Source of the DNA: Bacteroidaceae bacterium
GTDB taxonomy: Bacteria; Bacteroidota; Bacteroidia; Bacteroidales; Bacteroidaceae
Assembly (NCBI GenBank): GCA_016280855.1
Contig: JAEEHP010000249.1
Coordinates: 1-57,743, forward strand
DNA length: 57,743 bases
Direction: 5' to 3'
The position numbers and the translations under genes were made by a program. The notes under the pieces are model-generated. The model made no database searches and was not told the origin of the DNA. It worked only from the letters and a program-made list of their open reading frames with translations. How positions within the stretch are numbered: position 1 is the stretch's first letter; each line of letters begins with the position of its first letter. Shown here in pieces: positions 16,656-25,414 of the stretch.

Positions 16656-18608
16656 CTATTCAATCACAGCAGCCCAACCGCCGTTCTTGACCATGTGCAC
16701 GTCGATGACGGTGTTGCTGGATACATTCTGTTCCACCTTATTATAATGCATGGCCTGGTAGTCGGCGTTGATGCCGTCCTTGAAGGATGTCATGCGGAAG
16801 GTCTTGCCAGCGGGCAGGAAGTTGAGCTTCAGCTTGAAGTCGCGAGGGGCGTCACCTGTGATGCCTCCGACGAACCATTTATTACCCTTGCGCTTGGCCA
16901 CGACGACGTACTCACCAGCTTTGGCTTCGAGGGCACGGGTCTCGTCCCACGTGGTCGGCACGCTGGCGATGTAGCGTGTGCAGTCCTCGTTCTGGTAGTA
17001 GCGAGTGGGGTTGTCGGCCAGCATCTGCACGCCGCTCTCGAGCACCACGTACAGCGCCATCTGGAAGGCACGCGTTCCCATGGCGCCGCTGTTTGGACGC
17101 GAGGCGCGGTACTGCTGCGGTTGCATATTGTTCATGCCGCCGGGGGTGAAGTCAGCGGGTCCTACGGCATTGCGGATGAAGGGCAGGAAGACGGTGTTCT
17201 CAGGCTTGCAGCCACCCATCTGCTCGAGACCGAGCACGCCCTCGTAGCTGATGAGGTTAGGATACTCATATTCGAGTCCTGCAGGTGTGAAGGCACCGTG
17301 GAAGTCCACGATAATCTTGTACTTGGCGGCTTCCTGAACAACGCGTTTGAAGAAGTTGACCATCCACTGGTCGGCATGGTCCATGAAGTCGATCTTCACG
17401 GCAGGGATGCCCCATTCGGCATAGGTCTTGAACAGCGTGTCGAGGTTCTGCTCTACGGTGAGCCATGGCAGCCACAGGACAATCTTCACGCCTTTGGCAT
17501 TGCAGTATTTGATGAGCTCGGGCAGACGCAGGTTATCGTTGCCATGGAACGGATCACGGGTGCTCTTAGCCCAGCCCTCGTCGAGCAGGATGTAATCGAC
17601 CCCGAACTTAGCGGCGAAGTCGGCGAAGTAGCAGTAGGTCTCGTAGTTGCAGCCGAAGCGGAAGTCCACGTCGGGACCAAAAGGAGCGGCGCCGTTCCAC
17701 CATTCCCATGAGAACTGTCCGGGATGGATCCAGCTGACATCCTTGAGCACCGGGCGACGAGCCAGCTGTGCCGGCAGCGTCTGCTCGACAAGGCCCTTGG
17801 AGTCGGTCACGGCCACCCAGCGCCAAGGCAGGGCACGGGGCGCCGAGGTCTTGGCGATGTACGATGCCTCCTCGGTGATGGTCTCGCTGCGGTCGCCGCG
17901 CGGTTCCCACTTAATCGGCGACTTGGGATAGACGGGCACGATGGCCTGGCCGTCGGTGTTGAGGAACTGATGCGGATAGTCATCAAGGTCGCTCTGTCCG
18001 ATGAGCAGCTGTGTGTCGTCGTCGGCAGAGAGCAGCAGGGGCAGGGTCGTCATCTTGCGGTCGGAGCCGTTCCAAGCTTCCAGCGTCTCGTGGCGATAAG
18101 CTTCTTCGAAGGAGGTGTTGAAGTTGTTGGGAGCACTCTGACGATGAGCCTTGAAACCCTCAGCGGGGACGAAGCGGAAAGGCTCGTCGAAGACTTCGAC
18201 GTCGCCTTTCTTGTTGAGGACGAAGCGATGGGCTACGCCGTTGTTCATGACACGCAAGAGCGCCGTCACGCCGGAACCGACATTGATGGTGGTCTCGTTG
18301 TAGTCCTCGTTGATGGTCGAGAACTTCAAGGGCACGACGGGGCTGAAGCTCGACTTGACGTGCTGCGTGCGCCCCACTTTAACTTTGCCACCGTAGTTCT
18401 CATTCTTCAGCGAGAGAACGATGTCATTGATGGAGTACATGAGTTTGCCATCGCGACTGACGGTGTAGCCGAAGTTCGAGGTGTTCACCTCAACGGCAAT
18501 ATGTCCATCGGGCGATTTCAATGTTGTCGTTTTGGCGGCCATAGCGCCAAGGGGTGAAAGCATTGCGGCCAGCACCAATGAAAGGCTGATTCTTAATAGA
18601 TGTTTCAT
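16656..18608 (-). CDS. Glycoside hydrolase family 97
   Basis: The 650-residue enzyme begins with a signal peptide (LSLVLAAMLSPLGAMAA) and has the GH97 layout: N-terminal beta-sandwich, central barrel (SWIHPGQFSWEWWNG, DYILLDEGW, GVKIVLWLPW) and C-terminal beta domain. The segment WGIPAVKIDFMDHADQW carries aspartate at 407. From knowledge of the family, an aspartate nucleophile there marks retaining alpha-galactosidase-type members, while inverting SusB-type alpha-glucosidases lack it, so a retaining enzyme is more likely; this is inference. It probably acts in the periplasm. A TAnnTTTG element lies at 18663-18670. The SASA acetylesterase follows 136 bases downstream, suggesting joint use of an acetylated, galactose-containing glycan. 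Confidence 0.94.
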   Translation of the reverse strand: MKHLLRISLSLVLAAMLSPLGAMAAKTTTLKSPDGHIAVEVNTSNFGYTVSRDGKLMYSINDIVLSLKNENYGGKVKVGRTQHVKSSFSPVVPLKFSTINEDYNETTINVGSGVTALLRVMNNGVAHRFVLNKKGDVEVFDEPFRFVPAEGFKAHRQSAPNNFNTSFEEAYRHETLEAWNGSDRKMTTLPLLLSADDDTQLLIGQSDLDDYPHQFLNTDGQAIVPVYPKSPIKWEPRGDRSETITEEASYIAKTSAPRALPWRWVAVTDSKGLVEQTLPAQLARRPVLKDVSWIHPGQFSWEWWNGAAPFGPDVDFRFGCNYETYCYFADFAAKFGVDYILLDEGWAKSTRDPFHGNDNLRLPELIKYCNAKGVKIVLWLPWLTVEQNLDTLFKTYAEWGIPAVKIDFMDHADQWMVNFFKRVVQEAAKYKIIVDFHGAFTPAGLEYEYPNLISYEGVLGLEQMGGCKPENTVFLPFIRNAVGPADFTPGGMNNMQPQQYRASRPNSGAMGTRAFQMALYVVLESGVQMLADNPTRYYQNEDCTRYIASVPTTWDETRALEAKAGEYVVVAKRKGNKWFVGGITGDAPRDFKLKLNFLPAGKTFRMTSFKDGINADYQAMHYNKVEQNVSSNTVIDVHMVKNGGWAAVIE

Positions 18609-18662
18609 AAGCTTTAGTTTGTTTTTAGGTTGAATATAGGTTTAGTTTTCGTTTTCTGTCGG

Positions 18663-18670
18663 CAAAGATA
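18663..18670 (-). promoter_or_regulatory. Promoter -7 element of the GH97 gene
   Basis: The minus strand reads TATCTTTG 55 bases before the ATG at 18608; no clear -33. Confidence 0.6.
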
Positions 18671-18756
18671 ATACATTATTTATATATATATGCTATCGGA
18701 GTGTCATTATGGCACGAAATCGTACACCTATTGCAGGAAACCGTAGGTGTCGTGCC

Positions 18757-19917
18757 TTATTCGATGTCCACAATCTCGATGTCGTCGATATCGTCAACGT
18801 CCTCGATGTCTTCGTCGTCAATGATCATGATGTCCTCGTCCTCGCCTTCGTCGGCCAGTTCTTCCTGGAGGAACGTGAGGTCTTTGTCGCGATGGACGAT
18901 GGCTGAGCTGTGAGCCTGCTGGCGGTCGGCGGTGTCGAGCTGTTGCCACAGGAGGTCTTTGAGCTGCGTGATGTTGAAGCCTGTGACCGCCGAGATGAAG
19001 ATGTGAGGCAGGTCGTCGGGTAGGTCAGCGCTGAGCATCTGCATGAGCTCGTCGTCGAGGAGGTCCGACTTGGTGATGGCCAGCACGCGCTGCTTCGAGA
19101 GCAGTTCGGGGTTGTAGGTGGTGAGCTCACCCAACAGCACTTCGTAGTCGTGCCGTATGTCATCGGTGTCGCCGGGAATCATGAACAGCAGCAGGGCGTT
19201 GCGCTCGATGTGGCGCAGAAAACGCAATCCGAGTCCTTTGCCCTCGCTGGCGCCCTCGATGATGCCGGGGATGTCGGCGATGACGAAGGAACGGTTGTCG
19301 CGGTAGCTGACGACGCCCACAGAGGGCTCCAACGTCGTGAAGGGATATCCGGCGATCTTGGGATGTGCCGAGCTGATGGCGTTCACCAGCGTGCTTTTGC
19401 CGGCATTGGGGAAGCCTACGAGGCCCACGTCGGCCAGCATCTTGAGTTCCATGATGACGGTCAGCTGCTGCATCGGTTCACCGGGCTGGGCATAGCGAGG
19501 AGCCTGGTTGGTGGCTGTGGCGAAGTGTTTGTTGCCAAGGCCGCCTCGTCCGCCTTTGAGAAGCATGACGACCTGTCCGTCTTCGGTGACATCGCACACG
19601 AAGTGCCCCGTTTCGGCATCATAAACGACGGTGCCGCAGGGAACGTCGATGTAGCGGTCCTCGCCGTCGGCGCCGTGGGAGCCGTTCTTGCCGCCATTGC
19701 CGCCATGTCCGGCGAAGATATGGCGATCGTAGCGCAGGTGCAGCAATGTCCAGTAGTTGCGGTTGCCACGCAGATAAACATGTCCTCCGCGTCCGCCGTC
19801 GCCGCCGTCGGGGCCTCCGTTGGGGACATATTTGGCACGGTGCATGTGCATCGAACCCCGTCCGCCCTTGCCTGAGCGGCATATGATCTTCACGTAATCT
19901 ATGAAGTTTGTTTCCAT
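18757..19917 (-). CDS. obgE: Obg GTPase
   Basis: ObgE is an essential GTPase acting in large ribosomal subunit assembly and stress control. The 386-residue protein has the glycine-rich Obg fold ([28 protein letters not shown], within 34-84), then the G domain: G1 GFPNAGKS at 168-175, G2 TTLEP at 194-198, G3 DIPGI at 215-219, G4 TKSD at 282-285, G5 ISAVTG at 308-313. In place of a folded C-terminal domain it ends with an unstructured acidic tail of about 30 residues, nearly all Asp, Glu, Ile and Val. The start follows the nnr stop by 42 bases and the two are probably co-transcribed from 21513-21543. Confidence 0.97.
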   Translation of the reverse strand: METNFIDYVKIICRSGKGGRGSMHMHRAKYVPNGGPDGGDGGRGGHVYLRGNRNYWTLLHLRYDRHIFAGHGGNGGKNGSHGADGEDRYIDVPCGTVVYDAETGHFVCDVTEDGQVVMLLKGGRGGLGNKHFATATNQAPRYAQPGEPMQQLTVIMELKMLADVGLVGFPNAGKSTLVNAISSAHPKIAGYPFTTLEPSVGVVSYRDNRSFVIADIPGIIEGASEGKGLGLRFLRHIERNALLLFMIPGDTDDIRHDYEVLLGELTTYNPELLSKQRVLAITKSDLLDDELMQMLSADLPDDLPHIFISAVTGFNITQLKDLLWQQLDTADRQQAHSSAIVHRDKDLTFLQEELADEGEDEDIMIIDDEDIEDVDDIDDIEIVDIE

Positions 19918-19959
19918 ATTAATATATACGTTTCTTTAGTATAAAATAAGTTTTCCGTC

Positions 19960-21486
19960 TCAACGTTGCAGGTCGGCTCTCACCTCCCTGAACGCCTTCG
20001 GCAGATAGTTGATGATGTCGCTGGCGATGAGGCTCTCCTCGCAGAGATCCGCTGCGGCGAGGTCACCTGCAAGTCCGTGGAGATATACGCCGAGCTGCAC
20101 GGCCTCGGCCGGGTGATAGCCTTGAGCAAGCAGTCCTGTGAGGATGCCGGTGAGTACGTCGCCGCTGCCGGCGGTAGCCATGCCGGGGTTGCCTGTGGGG
20201 TTAAAGAGGACGTCGCCTGAAGGCGTGCAGATCTGAGTGTAGTGGCCTTTGACGACGACATAGATGTGGTGATCTGCTGCCAGCTTCATGGCACGGTTCA
20301 TGCGTTCAAATGCCGTCTTACAACGTCCTACAAGGCGCTCCAGCTCAGCGGGATGTGGCGTGAGGATGCTGTCCGTAGGCAGTTTGTCGAGCCATTCCGG
20401 CTGTTCGGCAAGCAGGTTCAGGGCATCGGCGTCGAGAATCATTGGTGCTGTCTGCTCGGCGATGTATGAATGCAGGGCGGTGGCGGTGTGGCGATGCTGC
20501 CCGATGCCGGGACCTATGCCTACTGAGGCAAAGTGGGACGTGTCGATGGCTGCGGTGATGATGTCGTCGTCGATGTCGATCTGGGCGATGGCTTCGGGGA
20601 CGCTCGTCTGCAGGATATCGAGGCAGGCATGGGGGATGTGCAGGGTGAGCTTGCCTAAACCAGAACGCAAGGCGGCTCGTGCGGCGAGGATGGCAGCGCC
20701 CATCATGCCGCGACTGCCTGCTACGAGGAGGCCGTGACCCATCGTGCCTTTGTGGGCAAACATGGGGCGGCGACGCAGCATCGCTTGGATGTCGGTGCGT
20801 TCGGTGAGGCGGAATGGGGAGGCGATGCCTTTCAGTCCTTCCTCGCTCAGGCCGATGGGCAGCAGCACGACTTCGCCGATGAAACCTTGGTTCTCGGGGA
20901 AGAAGAAGGCGAGCTTGGGCATCTGGATGGATAGCGTCAGCGTGGCGTGAACGATGGTTTGCAGGTCGTTGTAGGCATTGTCCTCGCACATCAGACCCGA
21001 TGGCACGTCGATGCTGACAACGGTGGCAGCGCTCTGGTTGATGCGTTTGACGACCAAGGCAAAGCCGCCGCTGACGGGGTGGCTCAGCCCTGTTCCGAAG
21101 AGTGCATCGATGACGATGTCATCGGCCTTCAGTTCGGGAAACGTGAATTCGGAGGTCACTTCTACCAGCGTGGCACCTTCGGTGATGGCCAGCCTGTCTC
21201 GGTTCGTCTCGCAGTCGGGGTTGAGCTGCCCCTTGACATTGAAGAGGTAGGCTACGACGTCACGTCCTGCTGAAGCCAGCATACGGGCTACGGCGAGTCC
21301 GTCGCCGCCATTGCCGCCCGGTCCCGAGAAGACGATGATGCGGCGTGAGGCATCGGGCCAACGACGCAGGATCTCATCGGCAACGGCGCGGCTGGCACGT
21401 TCCATCAGGTCGATGGAAGCGATGGGCTCATGTTCGATGGTGTAGCGGTCCAATTCGCGGAATTGACCCCCTGTAAGTATCTTCAT
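19960..21486 (-). CDS. nnr: Bifunctional NAD(P)H-hydrate epimerase and dehydratase
   Basis: This repairs hydrated NADH and NADPH. The 508-residue protein fuses the epimerase (N-terminal YjeF domain, roughly residues 1-215, with GPGGNGGDGLAVA near 55-67) to the ADP/ATP-dependent dehydratase of ribokinase-like fold (roughly 225-508, with GNPGMATAGSGDVLTGIL near 430-447, containing the catalytic aspartate). The fusion is the usual bacterial form. The ATG at 21486 lies just after the promoter at 21513-21543. It is followed by obgE. Confidence 0.96.
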   Translation of the reverse strand: MKILTGGQFRELDRYTIEHEPIASIDLMERASRAVADEILRRWPDASRRIIVFSGPGGNGGDGLAVARMLASAGRDVVAYLFNVKGQLNPDCETNRDRLAITEGATLVEVTSEFTFPELKADDIVIDALFGTGLSHPVSGGFALVVKRINQSAATVVSIDVPSGLMCEDNAYNDLQTIVHATLTLSIQMPKLAFFFPENQGFIGEVVLLPIGLSEEGLKGIASPFRLTERTDIQAMLRRRPMFAHKGTMGHGLLVAGSRGMMGAAILAARAALRSGLGKLTLHIPHACLDILQTSVPEAIAQIDIDDDIITAAIDTSHFASVGIGPGIGQHRHTATALHSYIAEQTAPMILDADALNLLAEQPEWLDKLPTDSILTPHPAELERLVGRCKTAFERMNRAMKLAADHHIYVVVKGHYTQICTPSGDVLFNPTGNPGMATAGSGDVLTGILTGLLAQGYHPAEAVQLGVYLHGLAGDLAAADLCEESLIASDIINYLPKAFREVRADLQR

Positions 21487-21512
21487 GTGGGCTTTCTCAA
21501 AAAAATTTGCTG

Positions 21513-21543
21513 CAAAAATACGTAAAAGCGCGTGAAATACAAA
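21513..21543 (-). promoter_or_regulatory. Promoter of nnr-obgE
   Basis: The minus strand has TTTG at 21543-21540 and TATTTTTG at 21520-21513, 19 bases apart. Confidence 0.7.
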
Positions 21544-21553
21544 ATAAAATGCC

Positions 21554-21561
21554 TACTTTTG
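21554..21561 (+). promoter_or_regulatory. Promoter -7 element of hpt
   Basis: TACTTTTG lies 43 bases before the hpt ATG at 21604 and supports that start over an in-frame ATG at 21532. The region is a divergent promoter shared with nnr. Confidence 0.6.
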
Positions 21562-21603
21562 CCGTCGAAAAGCAAATTAAAGGGCATAAAAGACTTTAGA
21601 AGT

Positions 21604-22137
21604 ATGGAAAAACTACAAGTTAAGGACAAGACTTTCGCCGTCAGTATTCCTGAGGCGCAGATTCTCGAAGCGGTAAAGCGCGTGGCCGGTGAAATCAATC
21701 GCGATTTCGATGGCAAGGAGCCTTTGTTCCTTCCTGTCTTGAACGGGGCGTTCATGTTTGCTGCCGATTTGCTGAAGGAAATCACCATCCCATGCGAGGT
21801 GAGTTTCATCAAGTTGGCCAGTTACCAGGGCACGCAAACCTCTGGCACCATCCGCGAGGTCATCGGTTTGGCCAAGGACATCACGGGGCGCCACGTCATC
21901 ATCGTCGAGGATATCATCGACTCGGGACTCACCATGGCTCACATGATTGAGACGCTTGCCGCCCACAATCCAGCCAGCATCGCCGTCTGCTCCTGCCTCG
22001 TCAAACCTGATGCGCTGAAGGTGCAAATCCCCATCGACTACCGCTGCCTCGACATCCCCAACGATTTCATCGTAGGTTACGGACTCGATTACGACGGGTT
22101 CGGACGCAACACGAGGGATATCTATACTTTAGTTTAA
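21604..22137 (+). CDS. hpt: Hypoxanthine phosphoribosyltransferase
   Basis: The enzyme salvages hypoxanthine (and usually guanine) with PRPP to make IMP or GMP. The 177-residue protein has the PRPP-binding motif VIIVEDIIDSGLTM near 98-111, the SFIKLASYQG loop near 69-78, and the C-terminal FIVGYGLDYDGFGRN block that contacts the purine. The ATG at 21604 follows the promoter element at 21554-21561; an upstream in-frame ATG at 21532 precedes that element and is not used. A repeat-filled 108-base spacer separates it from adk. Confidence 0.96.
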   Translation: MEKLQVKDKTFAVSIPEAQILEAVKRVAGEINRDFDGKEPLFLPVLNGAFMFAADLLKEITIPCEVSFIKLASYQGTQTSGTIREVIGLAKDITGRHVIIVEDIIDSGLTMAHMIETLAAHNPASIAVCSCLVKPDALKVQIPIDYRCLDIPNDFIVGYGLDYDGFGRNTRDIYTLV

Positions 22138-22209
22138 AGTTTTTAGGTTTTAAGATTTTAAGGTTTTAAGGTCTTAAGGTTTTAAGGTCTTTAGGTTTAA
22201 GTTTAAATA
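22134..22209 (+). repeat. Tandem TTTTAAGG repeats between hpt and adk
   Basis: From the hpt stop on, imperfect copies of an 8-9 base unit (TTTTAAGGT, TCTTAAGGT, TTTTAGGTT) run for about 70 bases, ending before the adk leader. Confidence 0.7.
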
Positions 22210-22245
22210 TTGAAAGTTAACAAACATCATATCATTACATTAAAA

Positions 22246-22830
22246 ATGAAGAATATTATTATTTTTGGCGCTCCGGGCTCTGGTAAGGGCACGTACAGCG
22301 AAGAGATCAAGAACCGCTTCGGAATGGGGCATATCTCCACCGGCGATGTGCTGCGTGCTGAAATCAAGAACGGCACCGAGCTGGGCAAGGTGGCACAAGG
22401 CTACATCGACAACGGACAGCTCATCCCCGATGAACTGATGATAGACATTCTGGCGAGCAAGTACGACTCGCTGCCCGCCGGCAAGGGCGTCATCTTCGAT
22501 GGCTTCCCCCGTACCATCGCTCAGGCTGAAGCGCTTAAGAAGATGCTGGCAGAGCGCGGACACGACCTCGGCATGATGATCGAACTCATTGTACCCGAGG
22601 ATGTTCTCATGTTCCGCCTCCTGCGTCGTGCAGGACTCGAAGGACGAGCCGACGACAACGAGGAAACCATACGCAAGCGTTTCGAGGTCTATCACAACCA
22701 GACCGAACCCCTCTCGCGGTGGTTCGAAGCTGAGGGCATCCGTCATACCTTCGACTGGGGCGTGCTGCTCACAAAGGAAGGCATGATCGAAGCCATACTC
22801 AAGGAGATTGAGAAGGAAAACGGACTTTAA
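22246..22830 (+). CDS. adk: Adenylate kinase
   Basis: Adk interconverts ATP plus AMP and two ADP. The 194-residue protein begins MKNIIIFGAPGSGKGT with the P-loop at 8-16, has the AMP-site segments HISTGDVLR and FDGFPRTIAQAEAL, and a short LID (RRAGLEGRADDNEETIRKRF) without the zinc-binding insert of long-form enzymes. The ATG at 22246 is chosen over a TTG at 22210, which would add twelve residues before the first beta strand. The DUF4831 gene starts 14 bases after its stop, so they are probably co-transcribed. Confidence 0.96.
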   Translation: MKNIIIFGAPGSGKGTYSEEIKNRFGMGHISTGDVLRAEIKNGTELGKVAQGYIDNGQLIPDELMIDILASKYDSLPAGKGVIFDGFPRTIAQAEALKKMLAERGHDLGMMIELIVPEDVLMFRLLRRAGLEGRADDNEETIRKRFEVYHNQTEPLSRWFEAEGIRHTFDWGVLLTKEGMIEAILKEIEKENGL

Positions 22831-22844
22831 GCCATAAACGAAAG

Positions 22845-23933
22845 ATGCGTAAATCATTCTTTGCTCTTTGTTCGCTGTTCCTCATGCTTGCGGCTTGTGC
22901 CACGAACATGAGTGCACAGACCGAGATAGAGCCGTTCCGCCCCGGCGCCACCTTGGAAGGCGTCAACTACTTCCTCCCCAAGACCGTGTTCCGTGTGGTT
23001 CTCGTGGCCGAGAAGACGGTTACCCTCCCGGGTGAGTTTGCACCCTATGCCGACCGCTATCTGCGGCAGCCCGACGTGCCTACGGCAGAGAGTACGCAAT
23101 GGACCCTCAAGAGCCTCTCGCTCATACCGCTCGGCGTGCCCGATTCCACCAAGGCCTATAGTTTAAAGGTACGCTCGAAAACCTCGGCACCCCTCGTCAG
23201 CCTTACCGACGACGGTCTGCTCATCGGCATCAACACCGAGGTGTCACCCGAGCCTGCTCCGGTGTTGCCTGCTGCCGTGCCGGCGCCAAAGGCTGTCAAC
23301 GGACGCGACTTCATGACGCACGACATCCTCTCGGCTGGCAGCACGTCTAAGATGGCACAGCTCACCGCGGAGGAAATCTACGACATTCGCGACAGCCGCA
23401 ACGCCCTCGTTCGTGGCGAAGCCGACAACACGCCTAAGGACGGCGCACAGCTCAAGATCATGCTCGAGAACCTCGACCAGCAGCTCTATGCCCTCGAGTC
23501 GTTGTTCAAAGGTCAGCAGCTCACCTCCACGGAGGTCATCACCTTCGACTACGAACCCGTCATCACCAATCCCGAGGCCGACAACCGCCAGCTGCTCTGC
23601 CGTTTCTCGCAGCGTTTGGGACTCGTCGATGCCGACGACCTCAGCGGCGAACCCTTGTGGCTCACCGTCAAAGCCTTAGGTTCGCTGCCGCAAGCTGTTG
23701 ACGACCCTGCCGTGGCGAAGAAAAAGGCTAAGATGGAACAGGGCGTGTATGTCAACCAGCCCCAGCGTGCACAGGTCATCATCAGCGATCCCCGCCAGGC
23801 GCTGCTCACTACCGAAATGCCCATCTGCCAGCTTGGTACCACCGAAGTGCTCTCCGATGCCCTTTTCAACAAGAAGATGGAAACGCGCGTCACACTCTTT
23901 CAGCACACGGGTAGCGTCAAGAACATCGAATAA
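22845..23933 (+). CDS. DUF4831 family exported protein
   Basis: The 362-residue protein has a signal sequence with cysteine 18 in LMLAAC, so it is either a lipoprotein or cut by signal peptidase I after MSA. The body (FLPKTVFRVVLVAEKTV, YADRYLR, RSKTSAPLVSLTDDGLLIGIN, EEIYDIRDSRNALVRGEAD) matches the pattern of DUF4831, a Bacteroidetes-only family of unknown function; I assign this from memory of the family. It is just downstream of adk and is followed by the dispersed repeat at 23947-24105. Confidence 0.8.
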   Translation: MRKSFFALCSLFLMLAACATNMSAQTEIEPFRPGATLEGVNYFLPKTVFRVVLVAEKTVTLPGEFAPYADRYLRQPDVPTAESTQWTLKSLSLIPLGVPDSTKAYSLKVRSKTSAPLVSLTDDGLLIGINTEVSPEPAPVLPAAVPAPKAVNGRDFMTHDILSAGSTSKMAQLTAEEIYDIRDSRNALVRGEADNTPKDGAQLKIMLENLDQQLYALESLFKGQQLTSTEVITFDYEPVITNPEADNRQLLCRFSQRLGLVDADDLSGEPLWLTVKALGSLPQAVDDPAVAKKKAKMEQGVYVNQPQRAQVIISDPRQALLTTEMPICQLGTTEVLSDALFNKKMETRVTLFQHTGSVKNIE

Positions 23934-23946
23934 TATAAGGGAATAA

Positions 23947-24105
23947 TATACTACTTGGCACAAAAGGTGTTTTATAAGACAACGAATTTTACGAATTAAA
24001 CGAATTTTTCTTGTCCTATAGCTCTGCTTTTGCATAGCCACGATGCAGCGTAAATTCGATTAATTCGTATAATTAGCTGTCTAAAAGAAATAGCCAAGTG
24101 CTATA
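23947..24105 (+). repeat. Dispersed intergenic repeat, copy 1
   Basis: A segment of about 160 bases recurs, inverted, at 28148-28322. Shared blocks in order are TGTTTTATAAGACAACGAAT, TTCTTGTCCTATAG, CACGATGC, TTAATTCGTATAATT and GCCAAGTGCTATA. Its own ends are inverted repeats (TATACTACTTGGC and GCCAAGTGCTATA, 11 of 13 matching). No protein is encoded. It fills much of the gap 23934-24304. Confidence 0.75.
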
Positions 24106-24125
24106 TTGTTGCCTATAATACAAAA

Positions 24126-24157
24126 AGAGGAAGGAGGCTTGCAAGCCTCCTTCCTCT
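24126..24157 (-). terminator. Perfect 32-base palindrome, terminator
   Basis: The palindrome (arms AGAGGAAGGAGGCTTG and its complement) has no mismatch. On the minus strand it is followed by five T, so it most likely ends transcription of the DUF4359 gene, whose stop is about 150 bases away. It may also act on read-through from the plus strand. Confidence 0.75.
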
Positions 24158-24304
24158 ATTTGAGTATTCGAAATGCCGATGTTTCGATTTTCAGCCGGAT
24201 TGGCTACTGGAAGCTCCTTTCATCTAAAGGTATCGTTCTTTAACGTCCCTTACCTCCTTTAACTTCCCGAATTCATCCCGATACCCCGAAAGGAATTCTT
24301 AGAA

Positions 24305-24904
24305 TTATCTCTTTGCTTGCTTTTCAGCTTCCTCAGCTAAGCGTTTGGCTTGCTTCTCCGCCTCTTTGGCCAACCGTTTAGCTTCCTTCTCGCGCTGCTT
24401 TGCAGCCTTTTGGGCTTCCTTCTCGCGGCGCTTCTGTTCTTTGGCCAGCTCCTTCTCGCGCTTCTTCTGTTCCTTTTGCAGGCGCTTGAGTTCCTTGGCT
24501 TTCTCCTTGGCTTCCTGCTTCTCAGATTTCGCTTCCTCCCTCGCGTCGAGGGCTTCCTGAAGCTTATCCTTCAGCATTTCCTTGTCGAAGGTGATGACCT
24601 GTCCAAATAAGCCTGCCGATAGGATTTGATCCTTACCTTTAAGGCGAACGTAGGTCGTATTGAACAGGTAGTAGTTGTGGACGCGAAGCTTCGTGTTCAG
24701 CGCCACTTCCGCGGCCTTGATGACCACACCCTTCCCCAGGTCCGTCAGCAGATTATCGCCGAAGCCGTTCTCCTCAGCCTCGTCGTCGACGAACTCCGTG
24801 ATGGCCTTCATCATCGCCTCCTTATGTGCCTGCTTGTCGGGCACAGTCTGCGACATCAGCACCGCCACCAGCAGGATAGCTACAATGACTAATAGTTTCT
24901 TCAT
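24305..24904 (-). CDS. DUF4359-like membrane-anchored protein with charged helical tail
   Basis: The 199-residue protein opens with a hydrophobic segment (KLLVIVAILLVAVLMSQTVP) that is either an uncleaved anchor or a signal, then a DUF4359-like domain (KQAHKEAMMKAITEFVDDEA, NYYLFNTTYVRLKGKDQILSAGLFGQVITF). From about residue 110 to the end it is almost purely Lys, Glu, Ala, Gln and Arg in heptad-like repeats such as KEAEKQAKRLA, a long charged helix. The ATG at 24904 is preferred over one at 24931. A TAnnTTTG element lies at 24942-24949. It is alone on the minus strand among plus-strand genes. Function unknown. Confidence 0.82.
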   Translation of the reverse strand: MKKLLVIVAILLVAVLMSQTVPDKQAHKEAMMKAITEFVDDEAEENGFGDNLLTDLGKGVVIKAAEVALNTKLRVHNYYLFNTTYVRLKGKDQILSAGLFGQVITFDKEMLKDKLQEALDAREEAKSEKQEAKEKAKELKRLQKEQKKREKELAKEQKRREKEAQKAAKQREKEAKRLAKEAEKQAKRLAEEAEKQAKR

Positions 24905-24941
24905 GACAATTTCTGTTTGATTATGATTCAAAAATCGGCCG

Positions 24942-24949
24942 CAAAGATA
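24942..24949 (-). promoter_or_regulatory. Promoter -7 element of the DUF4359-like gene
   Basis: The minus strand reads TATCTTTG 38 bases before the ATG at 24904. Confidence 0.6.
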
Positions 24950-25043
24950 GTGAAAAATGCACTATGCACATAAAAAAGTTAGAAAAAACAGCCTCAAGAT
25001 AGATTTCTTTAATCATAAATCATCAATCCTTAATCTTTTTTAT

Positions 25044-25051
25044 TACCTTTG
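25044..25051 (+). promoter_or_regulatory. Promoter -7 element before the small lipoprotein gene
   Basis: TACCTTTG lies about 150 bases before the ATG at 25205; the leader between them is filled by TTTCAAC repeats. Confidence 0.6.
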
Positions 25052-25057
25052 CACGCA

Positions 25058-25202
25058 CAACTCTCAACTTTAACTTTGCTGACTTTCGTCACGACTCGGC
25101 AATTCAAGCAAGCTTGATTGCTCTCGCTGCTCCGAAAGTTCAACTCTCAACTTTCAACTTTCAACTCTCAACTTTCAACTCTCAACTTTCAACTCCCAAC
25201 TC
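25058..25202 (+). repeat. TTTCAAC/CTCTCAAC direct repeats, copy 1
   Basis: A tract starting CAACTCTCAACTTTAACTTT, then a unique stretch with GCTGACTTTCG, then about nine 7-base units (CAACTTT or CAACTCT) up to the start codon of the lipoprotein gene. A second, similar tract lies at 25933-26051. Confidence 0.75.
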
Positions 25203-25204
25203 CC

Positions 25205-25414
25205 ATGTTTCGCAAACTCCTCTCTTTCCTCCTCACCCTGATGGGTTTCAGCGCAGCCTTCGTCTTCGAGTCGTGCTACGGCCCTATGCCAGCCAACTAC
25301 GACCCCGACGAAGTCGATAGCCTCTATGAGACCCGTTGCGACACCATTGACCCCGACCTCGTCCCCACCGACTTCGACGAACAGGCCGAAGCCATTGAAG
25401 GCACCGAAGAGTGA
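25205..25414 (+). CDS. Small lipoprotein with acidic C terminus
   Basis: A 69-residue protein: MFRKLLSFLLTLMGFSAAF is a signal sequence and FVFESC a plausible lipobox, followed by YGPMPANYDPDEVDSLYETR and an acidic tail (EQAEAIEGTEE). The ATG at 25205 is chosen because the longer frame from 25118 translates the upstream repeats. It resembles small Bacteroidales lipoproteins with a CYG start that accompany radical SAM proteins, but no such neighbour is present, so I give no function. Its stop overlaps the start of the GNAT gene (TGATG). Confidence 0.7.
   Translation: MFRKLLSFLLTLMGFSAAFVFESCYGPMPANYDPDEVDSLYETRCDTIDPDLVPTDFDEQAEAIEGTEE

Noticed and set aside
25118..25202. CRISPR-like look of the CAACTTT repeats
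   Set aside because: The units are 7 bases long without spacers, so this is a simple tandem repeat.
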